From Sitta carolinensis (Eukaryota > Chordata > Aves > Passeriformes > Sittidae), in NCBI GenBank assembly GCA_032173965.1, contig CM063284.1:103912410-103976409 (forward strand): 64,000 nucleotides of DNA, written 5' to 3'. Positions 12,301-25,732 of this stretch are shown here, piece by piece (the first letter of the stretch is position 1; each line of letters opens with the position of its first letter). A program made the translations under genes and the position numbers. The notes beneath the pieces were generated by a model. It saw only the letters and a list, made by a program, of their open reading frames with translations, ran no database searches and was not told the DNA's origin.

Positions 12301-15300
12301 CTCTAATTAAAAAGCAGCTTGTAGTAGAAATCCAGACAGCAATATATATCCCCCACCTGTCCAGCAGAAAACATTGAAATGCAGTATTGGGGCATGGGCA
12401 GAAGAGTAATTCACTACTGAAAAGGAAGAAGGAAGATTGAAGCTTACAAATTGCTTAGGGAGAACTCTCTTCACTCCAGGCCATATCTACGTAGACAGCA
12501 GATGCAATATTTTATAGATTGAGAGGTGCATATATAGTAAATTTCTGCAAGCAGAAATGGGGGACTTGATATGTCATCAAACAACAGCATGAAACCTTTT
12601 ATATTACAGGATAAAAATAGTTATTGATGAAAAGGAAAATTGAAAAGATTGGGCTCCTGACTTAAAATCAGAAGGGTCTGAGAAACAGAGCTTCTGTCTC
12701 TTGTAATTACAAAGAGTGGTTCATTTTTTGCCATTTCCCTGGTCTCTTTGAAGACCTTTGACCAGTGTTACAATCTCTCTACTTCTCTGCCAAGATAAGC
12801 AAACAAATAATTGCACTCTTGGGGGATTTTATAAACATTGGATGCAGTTTTCTTCTTCTGTTTACTTCATATCAAAGTTATTCCTGTCAGTCCCTCAAGC
12901 TGCTTCTAGCTTAACTGCCTGCAAGAGAGAGAATAGGCCGTCATGTCCAATGATAGCCTTAATACACACAAAGTTGACAGAAAAAGGAGCCAAGGAGAAT
13001 TCCACTCCAGAGCTGACATGATTGATCACTTTGATGTGCATTAGCTTTCTTTAAACTACTCTCAGAAAATGACAACTCAAAGTCCATTTAATACTCTCAG
13101 TGCTCGTGGTTCCTTTTAATGAAATATCCCTGTTAAGTCTTGTAGGACATGCTCTTAAACACATTTTTTTTGCTGATTAGAGAATCAGCATGATACTGAC
13201 ATAGAATTCACTATTAATAAATTTAGTTCCATATAAAAATTTTAAAGCCCTTTCAGTGTCAGAAGACTTCAAGTCACATCATGTAACAAAGTATTATGCT
13301 GTTATTAACTTTATAATTTTGATGTCTGAAGGGACTGCAGATGAGTTGACAGTCGTCCTGTTTCCATGTGCTACTGGAAACAGTCTAATCACTTTTTTAT
13401 TTGTCATTATTCTAGGACTATGACAAGTCTACACCAGTATTTTCAGGTTTACTTTCAAGATAGCCGTAAAAGTAGCTTTGTAGTGGCTCATGTCACAGTT
13501 TCTCTGGTCTGCATTTTGCAAGTAAAAAGAAATTGAGTAAAAAAAAAATTGTTGTGAATATTGAACATTTCCTGAGAGTCAAGTAGGATTTATTTTATTT
13601 GCAGCCGTTATCATTAATACTTGAGATTTGCAACACAAATAATGGTTCTCTTAGGCAATGCAAGCCTGCTATTTATCCTTTTTCAGGTGGGATCCCTTCT
13701 AGGAGAAGGGAGAATCTTGTATTGCAGTAAGAAACATTATATATTTTTCCTGAAGTGTTTCTGATTATTTAGAAAGATTAGAAAAATATATTCAGTGAAG
13801 TTATAATCTGAGGTGCTTTTAAATTGAAGAAATGTATTTTGAGTCTCCCTTCTTAAAATTATTTCATAGCTGTAAAAGAGAAAAATCAAAGGATATGGCT
13901 TTCAGGAGAAGAAATAATCTATGTGCCACTGATTCTGGTTTGGACTTTCAGATTTCCATCATTTAATATTCTCAGTTACTCCCATTTATTTCATATGCAG
14001 CATTAAGATAAACAGCACAGCCAGAGCATGTGATTTTATCTGAACCAGAACTGCGGAAGAGACACAGACAGTTCTTGTTACTATCCCTGTTATTATGTAC
14101 AAAGATACATTTGATAGGAAGCCCAGAAACCATAAATTTTAGTTCCAGCTCTCCTCCTAATTGCTGTTAATATTTCTATTTCCTTCACATTACACATGGT
14201 TCATATTTCTAACTTTGACAGTATCTTTCACTGGTTCATTTTCACAAAATATTGGACAGCTTCTTCAAGGTCACTTTAAGCAGAACTGGGAACAGACTTC
14301 AGATTTCTATTGCATTGGCATTAAGACTCATTTGCTTTGCCAAACCTGCAACAGGATTATGGAAAATCATTTTTATACTGCAAAACATTTGCACTAAGAA
14401 TTGAATTTGGATGGTGTTATAATGTTCATTTTTATGTTTTCAGCTAGAGAAAACCTATTTTTCTGAAAACAGTTTTGTATTCATTTGAATGTGTATATTC
14501 AGAGCCTGCTACAAAATCTTTTGCCCATTTCTTATAAGCAGGACATCTGCTGATGAAAGCTACTAAAAATGTTAACATTTGAGTTAATAAGCTTGTCTTT
14601 CATCTCATTTCGAAAGATGCAGCCAGAGTTCTTTAAGGACATTAGATGTCTCAAGCTATTTCCAGTCGTGCATAAAGCTCTTCCCTTGCAGGTCCAGTTT
14701 GAATCCTGTGCAACTCAGTGTTTGAAGTGCCATTACCATCTAAGAGGTTTTTGGAATCTCTGTGAGATGCAGTTTTGGTGAATTTGTGAATTTCCAGTTC
14801 ACTACCCAAGGGGCTTTGTTAGTTCTTCAGTGCAGAAGCATCCCTTCACTGTTTGCTGGATTCCTGGCCCAGCCCAATGAAACCTTGATACCCTGCTAAG
14901 TGCTCCTGCCTCTGGAGGCATATTAAACTGCCTATTTGCAGGGAGCAGCAAAGTGATTATTACTATACTTATATAGGAAATGAGGTGGAGAATTAGAGAA
15001 AAGAATTCTGGCTTGACCTTCTTTAAAGCCTTCATAATCGGTTTGGTTTCTTTGCCTCAACACTAGATTTTTGGGTCTGACTTATGCTTAAATCACTCTG
15101 CCTTGGCCATTCTCTTTTCAAAAAACACTGACAGAAAGGGATGCAGTTCAAAGAGGATGCTGTTACATCAAATGAGGCATTTGTTACACCATCACTGGGC
15201 AGATTTAGCTCAATCTCCTTTCTGTATTAAATTAGGTCTTAATCCATCTTTTACATTACCTTTGGCTATTAACTGAAGTGGCTATTTCAAGGGCCCAACT

Positions 15301-15584
15301 ACACTCTGTTCTCATGTAATCAATATAAACAACTATTATTTTGCATACAAGATACTAAAATTAGGTAAATTTAAATTCAAGTCACAGATCTCAGCAGTCC
15401 CTTCTGGAACCAAACGCAAGGAGGTGACTTCCATAGTCACACAAGAAAAATACAAGAAAGGTACAACTCCAGTACCCTGAGGCCATTGCTCATTACAAAA
15501 TAAATCTTCCCCTTTCACAAGAGCCCTTCACCACTGCGGATAGGAAGCTCCAGAACAAGAGAGGAGTGAAATTGGCACCATGCA
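6363..15584. other. Unique AT-rich sequence, no gene seen
   Basis: This 9-kb stretch has many stops on both strands and only short open frames (under 90 codons) that resemble nothing I know. A perfect 16-bp palindrome at 8540-8555 is listed in the findings. I see no tRNA, rRNA, CR1 or LTR signature here. Confidence 0.45.
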
Positions 15585-15932
15585 GCGAGTAGGGTCATCA
15601 AGATGATTAGGGTTTGCAAGGTGGGGAGGCTGAGAGCTGGGTTTGCTCAGCACTGCTTAGAAAGGAGTGTGAATGTATTGCTGTTTTCAGCTTTATCAGT
15701 TGACAAAGAAATTACATTTTGCTGTTAGAGAAAATAATTTACAGGTAAGGTTGTGATCAAGCATTGGAGGGGCTGTGCTTGGAGATACTCAGAACTTGAC
15801 TGGTCAGGGCCCTGAGCAACCTGATCTTACTTTAAAGTTGGCTTTAACTTTTAAGCTGCCCTTGCTCTGACCAAAGGGTTGAACCAGATGACTTTCAGAG
15901 GTCCCTGCCAGCCTAGATTATTTTATGATTCT
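15585..15932 (+). mobile_element. CR1 LINE 3' fragment, degraded
   Basis: The left part (about 15585-15660) has the CR1 pattern 'gggtcatcaagatgat ... gaggctgagagctggg'. The right part (about 15758-15932) has 'ggagatactcagaacttgac', then 'ggccctgagcaacctgatc', then 'ggttgaaccagatgac', and ends in 'ttatgattctgt'. The middle 100 bp is poorly conserved. It may have diverged strongly or hold a small insertion. The terminal 'tgattctgt' marks the 3' end. Confidence 0.75.
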
Positions 15933-18900
15933 GTCCCCTGAAGCTGCCTGACTTGGCAGAGCAGAGCTGTGCTGCAGCCAAAAAGGAAGTGCTCTTGTAC
16001 AGCATGTCCCTGCCTTGCCTGCCCTGGGCCACTGCTCCATGCTGGGCTCTCATGTTTTGCTTGCTAAGTGTGGATGGAAAGAGCAGATGTCAGCTGAGCC
16101 ACAGTGCCCTTCCGCTGCTCCTGGGATATCATCAGCTCTGTGGTACAGCCATTATTTGTCTCCCAGTGCATCAGAGAACTGAATGTGGAGAGTCAATGCC
16201 TTTGAATTCATCATAGGAACTTTGATCTTTCTGTTTGAAAGTACTTTGACAGTTTCTTTTAAAACATCTGACAAAAATAGCTCAGTCTGGAAGCCAGCAG
16301 GTGTTTAGGCACTTTTTTTATTGCATATATTAATAAAAGATGAGTCATTTGTGTTAATCTGTGTTAGGCTGTTACAGATCTGCTTTGTATTGCATTAAAG
16401 AGATATTAGCCAGGAATATTTAACATCTCTATGAGGAATGTTTCACTGTGTTCAAATATGACATGGCAACATACTTATGCCAATACAGATAAGGGCTTAA
16501 AAATGGGAAAAGTGAATTTACTTTCAATGTTCAGGCATGGACATATGGTGTCAAAAAATTAATTGCGTTGAGAATCAGGACTCTCTTCTGGGCTGCCATA
16601 GACTGGGCATCAAAAGCTACAGAATTTGGCCCATAGTCTTGAGAAAGAAATAAAATGCAGATGTAGGTAAAACTTCTTATATAAACAGCTGTGTCAAGTT
16701 CTCTGTTCTCTTTCTATTATGCCACCAAATTTTCTAGCAGATGTGTAGATCTCTATGAATAACAAGTTCTCCACTTGCTAGTCCAGCTTTCATTGTGCTT
16801 CCCTTGTGTTTCCTGGAGAAGAGGGAGATAAGGATGGGACAGGTGACATGAAAGCCTCAATTTTTACTTATTTTAGTATTTAGAAGAGAGAATAAAAAGG
16901 TCGAACTTCAAAAGCTAGATAAATGGTTTTTTATGTTATTCAGCCACAGCACAGAATTACGTCAGTAGCATGTTTTCCAAGATGCTTTGTTGCATTTAAT
17001 GTGAATAGGCTGTAGAAAATATATAAACACATGAAGGTTAACAACCCTCCTTTTTCCCTGTCAGCAGAAAGATGATTTAAGGCCTTTGCCCAGAGAAGCA
17101 GAGCCTTTGACACATCACAGGGAGCCTCTGCTTTCTGAAACAGTGCAGTCTTTGATTTCCACTCCAAATATCTTGCAGTGTCAAACAGACAGATTTGGAT
17201 TTGAGCTCCATTGCAAATATTTTGTCTGATCCAAAGTGCTGAAACTGACAGGGACAGATACGCTTCCATGCAAGTATAGGCATACAAAATTGCACTGGCT
17301 ATATTTTATAGTGTTTTGTAAGTATAACAAGATGGAATTTCATTCTTTTTAGTCCCTATTTTAAACAATATTTATTTTTATTTTGTTTTTATGTAAATTC
17401 CTTATGATCAGGGAATAAAGGTGCCTCCTAGATTCGTAGCAGAAAACAAACTTTTCTAGATGCCTTGAAAAGTACTAAAGAAACTGAAGAAAATTGGTGT
17501 AAAAATTATGTGTCCCATGAGGTATAAAATACAATATGTTTAAGGGAGTTTAGAAGAGGTGCATGTGCAGAAGGAATCAGATATTGTCAGTTACTTGATG
17601 CCTTTCCTTTCATACTTTTTTTAGTTGGTTTCATAGAAAAGAGGTAAACTTGAAAAAAGCATAATACATGATACAGTGCACCATCTTTTCTCTGAAAGCA
17701 TGTAATTATAAAGAATTTGGGGTTTTGTATAATTTTTCCAGATTTTACATTATTAATTGCAATTTTTTGTATACTAATAAGGAGTTGAGTTGGTGACTGT
17801 ACAGGTCACCAGTCTGTGGAAGAAAATCAAGAAAGATGAAGCTGAATCATTAACATTGCCATATTTTACAGCTTTGTGCATGAAAGGAGAATTTTCTAAT
17901 GATGACCTGATTCTGACATCATGTTAGTTTTCCAGCATTTTTTGTAAGTGGAACTTAAAATGAAACAAAACCAAAATGTACAAATTACTTAAACTTCTCT
18001 GTTTCAAATACTGGAGACTGTTTTCTCTCAGGCATGAATGAGAGGTTGAACTCAAGTTTAGGGAACTGAGAATCTGTTACTATTTGAAATACTGTAAATT
18101 AGCCTGCTTGGCTTGAAGCTGTTCCTCAAAAAGGACACAGCTCAGGTCTCATGCCTTGTTTGTACCTGCCAGCCCCACACAAATGTCTCAGACATTGTCA
18201 ATGCTTAGAGTATTCAAACTGGCACAAGCTGCTTTTGTTTAGGCACCTGAATCCTGCTTCTTAGTGTACCACTTGGAGGGTTGTTAAGGTACAAACCTGA
18301 ATTTTCACTGCAGATTTCATGCTTAACCACCAGCAAATTTCTTCCCATATGTTGATGTTTTTCTCCAATTCCATGAAAGGTCCTAATATTTTCTTGTTCC
18401 TTCTTCTCATTTGTCTGGATTAGATCAACTGGAAGGATCCTGTGAAAAGATCTTGGGTGTATGATCTTAGCTGTGGATCTCTCTTGTGCTAAAGTAGTAC
18501 AAATAGTAGAAAATGAGTAAAAAGACAATAAACCATTTGAGAAAGGAGCTCTTTGTTCTGATATTATAGGTGAAGCTCTTGGGACTTAAAGTACCCTAAA
18601 CTGTAAATGTCAATACACCCTACATAGGAGTTGTGTAGGCTAACTAATATTAACGGCATTAGGAAAAATAAATCAATTACTTTTGTATAAAAAGTGAGTT
18701 TATGTTCTTGAGTAGTATAGAAGTAATTTTGTACTTAATACATTAATTTCTATTAAAAGGAGTTTAAAAAATAAGTAAGTGAACAGTTCAGTGGTCTTAG
18801 TGATTCTGCTTATTTTGACCCTCACTAGCTCCACTGAAAGCATGTTTAGGTATTTGTGTGAAACCATTTGTGTCAAATTCAGCAGTGATACTTCATTTTG

Positions 18901-21900
18901 GAAGAAGATAAAAAGGAATGTGCATTTTTATCAGCCCTGCAAAGTTGTCAAGGCAGTTTACCAACCTGTGTGCAAAATCTTTTTCTGCATTCTACTATGA
19001 TGATTGAAGAAAATGTTTTTTTCTGTCAGTGTCTCAGCCTACTTCTCTGTAACAAGAGGTCCTAAAAATTGTCACTTAACCTGTAGCTCTTTTGAGGAAA
19101 CACATGCTGAAGTAAAACATTAAGAACTTCAGATGAAAATGCTATATTTGTCCTCCTAATTACTGTCATTGTTTTAATTAGTAAGATCTTGGCTTTGAGC
19201 TGTGACCTTGAGGTTAAAAAAGTATTAATTATCAGTCTTTGAAAAATGCTAATTAACCCAGTCAACCATTAAATTGTTTAGATTACATTTGATAGTATTT
19301 CATTAATATAAAATACAAACTCAGATTTTTTTTAATATCTCAAGTGTCATTTAAGTTAGCCTTTACTCCTAAATGTTCTGTATTTTAAAACAGCTTTTTT
19401 CTCACTAACATAGACATTCTCATGTGCCTTGAAAAATGTTTGTTATGTAAGGCATTTTACTAAAATCCAAATTCAGCAGAATACTTGGGAATTTCAACTT
19501 CTTTTTTTCAAATTAGTGTTTGCTAGTTTACTGAATAGAGATCAGTGTTGAATTCCTGTCCAGGACTGAATGTCCAGTTGGTTAATCAGTGTTGGAGCTT
19601 CTCTCTGTGGAATGGAAAGACAACCACAGTGTTGTCCTCTGTATTTGTGAGATCTGGGAATGTCTGGGCATAATTTGGGTGAAAGGGAAGAGATCCGTTG
19701 TCAGATAAGAGCATCTTTAGGGGACCGTGTGGTGTGGGACAGTACAGAGCCCTCTGGTTGCTCTCATTGTATGTAACAGGAGGCAGAAACTGCTGGGAGT
19801 GTTAGTCCTTAGGAATAGTAAAGTGCTGTGGTTCCCTGAAGGAGCCTGTGTTCCTGTCAGGCTTTCTGGTACGAGTGCAGAGTGTTTGGGTTTGCACATG
19901 CCTTGTGTTTGATCCCTTCTCCTCTGGAAGGGGGTCTGCACTTCTAGCACACCAGTGCCTCCTGTACCTCACAGAGTAGCTGTAGCTGTAGCTGTAGCTC
20001 ACAGAGCTGGTGGGAGAGAATCGCTGGGGTTTTTGGCAACTGCCATGGCAACTTAGCAGTCTAATTATAGAAATTATTTTCTTTTACCCCATTCTTAATG
20101 GGGCAGGGAGGAGCAGAGCAGAGGAGAGCAAGGGCGCAGAGGAAAAACATTACCTTAAAAATTAAAAACACCTAATTGTAGTCCCTTTGCTAGTAAGGGT
20201 ATAATTTACTAAATAAACTTTATTCAGAAATATGTAAGATTTACATTTCCCTGCCACAGAAGACTGTCATATTAATTTTAAATTGCTGGAGGTTTTCAGT
20301 CAGGGGCTGTGAGAAGGAAGCCTTCCCATTAAATTTCCAGCAGTTAGGCACATAATTTGGTTTGCCTTTCCCACTGCAGCCAGCTTCAGCTGAAGTAAGC
20401 CTGTTTGTGCAAGCAAATATTCTTTCTGAACACTCTTCTTTTGGTAGACTTTTTCCTTAAAAAATAAGATGTCCTTCAAGAGGTTGGACTTCCTAGTTTT
20501 GTCATTAAAGAGACAAATCCAACTGCTTTGCTTTTAGAGGTCACTGTGGTCCAGTCGTAGAAATCAAAGGAGTGAGGACATGGGCCCTTGCACCTTGTGA
20601 CTCTCAGCTCAGTGCAAAGCTTGCTGTGTCTGGGGCTGCACGTGGGCTGAGGTGTGCAGAGGAAGGTGTGGATGAAGACATTTCAGCTGAGCGGACCCTG
20701 CTGCAGCATCTCTCAGGCAGGCAAGCAGGTCTGCAATCTGAACACGATTACTGTGGCTGCCACCCTATGACCAAGAGAAAAAGTGGTTTACCTCCCCCAA
20801 TATTCCACAGAGCTGACAGACAAACTTAACTACTTCTTTGATAATTAAGGGGTGAAAACGTCAACTCCCTAGGCATAGCCATTAGCATCTTTCATCATGT
20901 CAAGTAAGTCTGTGGTGTGATGGCACCGTGACAAGCTGTGAAAATGTCTTTGGTCCACAGTGCAGTGGGATGGTTCGTGGGAGTGCTGGAATGAAGGTTA
21001 ATGCAGGAATGGTGCAATGTAGTGTTCACCAGAGTATTTCATCCTAGGAGTATGGTTGTAGGTATGCTTGGATGATAAGTGTTCCCTGAGCTGTCCAGAT
21101 TATCATAAACTATCAATATCCCCCTAATACAGCAAACACAGACACTGTTTTCATCTTTCTGGGGCAGGCAAATTTGCATTTTTAATTCAGAGGAATCTCA
21201 TTACTCTTATCCCAAAGATTGAGAAATGCTAAAACGAGATAAACAAGGAAAGCTTTCAGCCCTTTTGCAGTAAATATTACTTCTGCATTTCAAAATGGAT
21301 TTAATTGAATAGTGGAAATTTAGTTCCAGAAGCCTAGCTAAGCATCTGAAAGCAAGTGGGGTTATCCTAAATTTGACTTTTTTTTTTTTTTCAGCTAAAG
21401 CTTGTCAAAAGAATAATTTTGCTGTGACTGTAGCTTTTTCAAATTGAATATCTGCAGCCTTCTCTATCTTACTAGACAAGAACAGCATATCGGAAAGTTG
21501 CAAATGAAATGAGATAAAACATCATTTGGCAGAAGGAGACAAGCTTGGCAGTAGTGAATGAATGGGATATTGATATTGTTCTTGGCATCAGAAGAAAGGT
21601 GGGATATTTGGGAGTCCACTAAGTGCCGCTGCGAGGGGAGCTGCACACCTGTGATTCACATACCAGTGACAGAGAAGACAGTGGAGATCTATTGATTTGT
21701 AGAAACATACACCCTACAGATGTCACTCTCTATAGGGATTAATGATCTAAGTGTTTCCACCAGAGTGAGGGCTTTTCTCATGCATTCTGATGAATGTTGT
21801 GGCTTTTCAAGGGTTGTTCTTCCATTTTTAAGGTGGGGAATAACTTGCTTGCACAGAACTTCTTAGGAATTAGATAAAGTTATTACTTCCTATAGTCACT

Positions 21901-23123
21901 GACTATGGAAAAGGATTGTGTGTTTTTTGTCTAGTGGCTGTTGGTCTTCCTTTTCTTTTTCTCTTTTTCTGAGATACACAATCAGATTCCAAATTCTTAC
22001 TATACCTAACAGAATATTATTAAAATAAAATTGAAAAATAACGTTGTGCACAACTGTACAATGGTTTATAAATTACAATGTGTCATTCTTACTTTTTGCA
22101 CTTCATTCTGTCTTGACAAAATAAAATTTGGAAATGGCTTATTGGCTTTTTCAAATGTAGTTTTTCAGGAATGTAAAATAGTGTGTAATGTCATTCTTGT
22201 CTGAAGAAAATCCTTCTCTAAAGAAACCCATATAAACATTTCACCATTCTGTCCTTCATCTTTTCGTAAAGTAATGCATTTCAGATTCCAGGTCTGCCAG
22301 CTCTAATAGGTATTTAAAACTGCAGCTGGAGTATTGCCTTCTTACTGTTCAGTATTATCTTTAAATGTGTATTGTCAGTGATATCTGAATAAATCAATGT
22401 TTTTAGACTTCTGATTCATTCTCTTCCATATTATATTTAAGCCAAAATCCAGATAAATAGCTTTAAGTGAGTTTTCTTTTTCAGCCTCTGTAGATATTGG
22501 CTGAGGCCAGAGTCCTGCTGTATGTTATTTTCATTGTTGTCATTAGTGACAAAGAGTCTGTGGAGTGCAAAGTCCAGCGCAGCCACAATTAGATGTGCAG
22601 ACTCCTTTACCCATCCTACCCTAAACCAGATTTTGTAGAGCACAGACCCATTTAGATACAAATATGATGAGTATTTTGTGAGGATTGTTTTTTGATTTGG
22701 AGCTGCTGAAGCGATTATCATATTTTTATAGATCAGTGTTGATGAAGGTGTTTGAAAACTGTACATCTGGAAATTGTAACTCATTGGACCTCACATACTT
22801 ACACTTTTTGGTCCTTCTAGTGACCATGTGCACTTTCGCTGTAGTACTATTCAAGAATAGTTTGGGGTGTTTGCTTGGTTTTTTTCTTTTGAGAAAAGCG
22901 AAAGTGTGTTTTGCCTTGGATGGTGCTCAAAGCCAATCAACAATTGTTCCACCTTCTGTGCATGAGAGAGCTTCCCTGATTTCCTTCCACTCCATCAGCT
23001 GGTCTCATAAAAATGTACTTTTAAAATCTGCCATGAATCCTTTTTGTTTCTCTCAGAGAACCCCACTGGTTGGGAAGGTTTTGTTGTTCCTTTTTGGGTT
23101 TTTTCAAATTTGATCCATTATAT
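15933..23123. other. Unique sequence with small simple repeats
   Basis: No exon can be supported. A GC-richer patch at 15940-16210 has an 87-codon open frame of low information. A run of GTAGCT hexamers lies at 19979-19998 and an oligo-T run at 21379-21392. The block at about 20030-20450 has an even, non-repetitive composition with homeodomain-like TAATTA cores, and I flag it as a possible conserved non-coding element. A 142-codon plus-strand frame at 22685-23113 is hydrophobic but unrecognised and starts and ends in AT-rich DNA. Confidence 0.4.
19979..19998. repeat. Short GTAGCT hexamer repeat
   Basis: About three and a half tandem copies of GTAGCT lie directly between two copies of 'ctcacagag' (19968-19976 and 19998-20006). 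It is too short to be more than a small slippage site. Confidence 0.7.
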
Positions 23124-23601
23124 CTCCAGACCCAAGCACAGGAAGGACATGGATGTATTGGAGTGAGTCCAGAGGAGGGCCACAAAGAGTGTCAGAGGGC
23201 TGGAACACCTCTGCTATGAGAAAAGACTGAGAGAGTTGGGGTTGTTCAACCTGGAGAATAGAAGCCTCCAGGCAGACCTTACAGCAGCCTTTCAAGTATC
23301 CAGAGGCCTGCAGGTGAGCTGGAGAGGGACACATGCAGCAATAGGACAAGGTATAATGGCTTTAAACTGAAATAGGGCAGGCTTAGATTAGCTGTTAGAA
23401 AGAAATTCTTCACTGTGAGGGCGGTGAGGCACTGGAACAGGCTGCCTGGAGAAGCTGTGGATGCCTCATCCCTGGAAGTGTTCAAGGCCAGGTTGAAAGG
23501 GGCTTGGAGCAACCCCGTCTCATAGAAGGTGCCCCTGCCCATGGCAGGGTGAGGGTTGGACTGTACCTATCCTGAACTAAGCCATGATGTGATTCTGTGA
23601 C
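23124..23601 (+). mobile_element. CR1 LINE 3' end, about 480 bp
   Basis: A clear 5'-truncated CR1 in sense orientation. The conserved blocks occur in the expected order: 'ggagtgagtccagaggagggccac', 'gagagttggggttgttcaacctggagaa', 'aaagaaattcttcactgtgaggg', 'ggcactggaacaggctgcc', 'ctggaagtgttcaaggccaggttg', and the tail 'gatgtgattctgtga'. It is one of the better preserved CR1 fragments in the window. No coding capacity remains, since this is all 3' UTR. Confidence 0.95.
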
Positions 23602-24690
23602 TAAGGTAGCACTCAGCATAGACAGGTCATAGAGAGTTACTTTAAATGTCATGCATTATACCCAGAGCTTTCAGTCAAGAGCCAAGCGAGAGGGGCCTGG
23701 CAAGCAAGTCAGACTATTCCCTGAAAACTATTTGCCTCCATATTCTTTTTTCTTCCAATAGTAACGTAATCTGTAGTCAGATTATGGCTGCCACAGCCTT
23801 AGATGTGCTAGTGCAAGAAATTAAGGAAGAAAATAATATTATAGTAGTTCATAAGCAAAATAAACAAATGTAAACCTGTTCCACAGAGTGTGACAGATGT
23901 GTGTTACTTTTATAAACCAACAAAAACAAAACCAGGTTCCATGTTCCATGAAAACAATACTCTATGGAATGGAAGATGTCTAACATTAGGAGCCTTAGAG
24001 CCTCTCTTGCCTAAGACACACCAGTCTTTATCTAAACATTTGTATTTTTACTAGAAATTAATTTTACTTTCTATGATTATGTTCTCGTTACACTATGTAT
24101 AGCTTTTGCGAGCAGCTAACTCACTGTTTTAATGTTCTCTTCCTTCCAGATATTTCAATACCTGTTGCTTTTAGTCATTCAGCACAGACCACACTAGAGA
24201 GAATAAAGGAAATGACCTTTCGATGGAAAGGACAGTATTAGTTGCAGCTTTCTACTTGCTTTGACAGACAAGGTGTAATGAAGCTGATTTCATACTCAGG
24301 TGTATGATGAAGAGGTTTTTTAATATTTTTTGATGCTGTCTACCTACATGTCCTAATTATTAATCCATTTCTTTCTCTGACATTCAAGTGAAACTCTGAG
24401 CCAGTGGTACCATGTAATGGGATGACATCATAACCATTTGTCACAGCATTTATCATAGAGCAGTGTACATAGATATTGTGAACCTTCGTCCTGTCTGGTT
24501 TCCCTCAATTTTTATATTTTATTGCATTTTTCTGAATTACTTATTGACTATATCAGCTTGTTCCTGTCCAGGTGAAATGACTTTTTAAATGAGGTAAACT
24601 AAAGTAGCCAGTTGAGTCATCATGAATGTTCTTGAGCTGAACTCTGGAACTATTGTTTTAACAAGAGAAAAGATACTCCTTTTGTTTCTA
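23602..24690. other. Unique AT-rich spacer
   Basis: Nothing recognised between the CR1 fragment and the downstream LTR. The left end of the LTR is uncertain, so some of the last 100-200 bp may belong to it. Confidence 0.45.
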
Positions 24691-25732
24691 AGTGTCCATG
24701 TGTCCATGCCCAGGCACTGCCCAGGAGTGGTGCTGGGGCTGCCTCTCTGAGGTGGCGCTGGGGCTGTCCTGTTATGGACAGAGGTGGCTCCAGCTGGCTC
24801 CAGCCAACGCATCACAGGGCATGGCTGAGCCCCTCAGGGACATTGATTGCACCTCTACAACAACATGTTTAACAAAAAGCAAAAAATTCTGCAGAGCAGG
24901 TGTGAGAGAGGGGTGAGAAAAATGTGAGAGAGAGACACCAGGGTCAATGAAGAAGGAGGGAGAGGAGGTGCTTCAGGCAGCAGGGCAGAGTTCCCCTGCA
25001 GCCCATGTGGAACCACACTGGAGCAGTTTTCCACCTGCAGCCTGTGGAGTCCCCCACACTGGAGCAGATGGAAATGGTTTGAAGGAAGCTGCATTCTGTG
25101 GAGAGCCCATGCTGTAACATGTTCCTAGCAGAAACTGCAGCCCATGGAGAGGAGCCCACACAGAACAGGTTTTCCTCACAGGAGTTGCAGCCCTTGGGAA
25201 ACCCACACTAGAGCACTCTGTTCCTAAAGGAATGGACACCATGGAAAAGATCCGTATTGGAGCTGTTGTTGTAGAACTGCAGGCCAGGGAAAGGGCCCAC
25301 ATTGGAGCAGTTCATGTTCATTATACCTTAGTGGAGGGTGTATACTCTGGGGCAGGGGGACAGTGTGAGGAAGAAGGAGAAGCAGAGATGGAGCATTATG
25401 ATCTCACCGAAAACCCCATTCCTCATTCCCCTGTGCCATTGGCAGGCAAATGGAAGTGTCAGGAATGAAGAAGTTGATCCTGACACGAAAAGTAGGGAAG
25501 AAGTATTTGTAATTTTGTCCTTTTTTACTTAAATACTACTCTATTTGTAGCTGGCTTATATAACTTAAAATTATTTCCCAAGCTGAGTATGTTTTGCCTG
25601 TGGTGTTAATTGGTTCTTGCCTTTATCTCAAGATTTTTCATCTTACTTTCTTCCCTTTCCCTGTTGAGGGGAGGAGAGAGAGAGAATGGCTTGGTGGATG
25701 CTTGAGTCAGCCAAAGTCAAACCCACCACGGT
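24691..25732 (+). mobile_element. Avian ERVL-type LTR, about 1 kb, solo
   Basis: The 3' part follows the well-known long avian ERVL-type LTR: 'cccaagctgagtatgttttgcctgtg', 'gaggggaggagagagagagaatggc', and the ending 'gtcaaacccaccac'. The middle holds several degenerate copies of a unit of roughly 60 bp built on 'gcagcccatggagaggagcccacac.ggagcag'. The upstream part has the related 'ggtggctccagctggctccagcc' and 'catggctgagcccctcaggg' blocks. No retroviral gag, pol or second LTR lies next to it, so it is a solo LTR. The left boundary is not clear, the last two bases read CG rather than CA, and I found no convincing target-site duplication. The family name is from memory. Confidence 0.8.

Noticed and set aside
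22685..23113. 142-codon plus-strand hydrophobic frame, a possible membrane protein
   Set aside because: Hydrophobicity follows from T-rich DNA. A competing 115-codon frame overlaps its left end on the minus strand, and no domain or splice context supports it.
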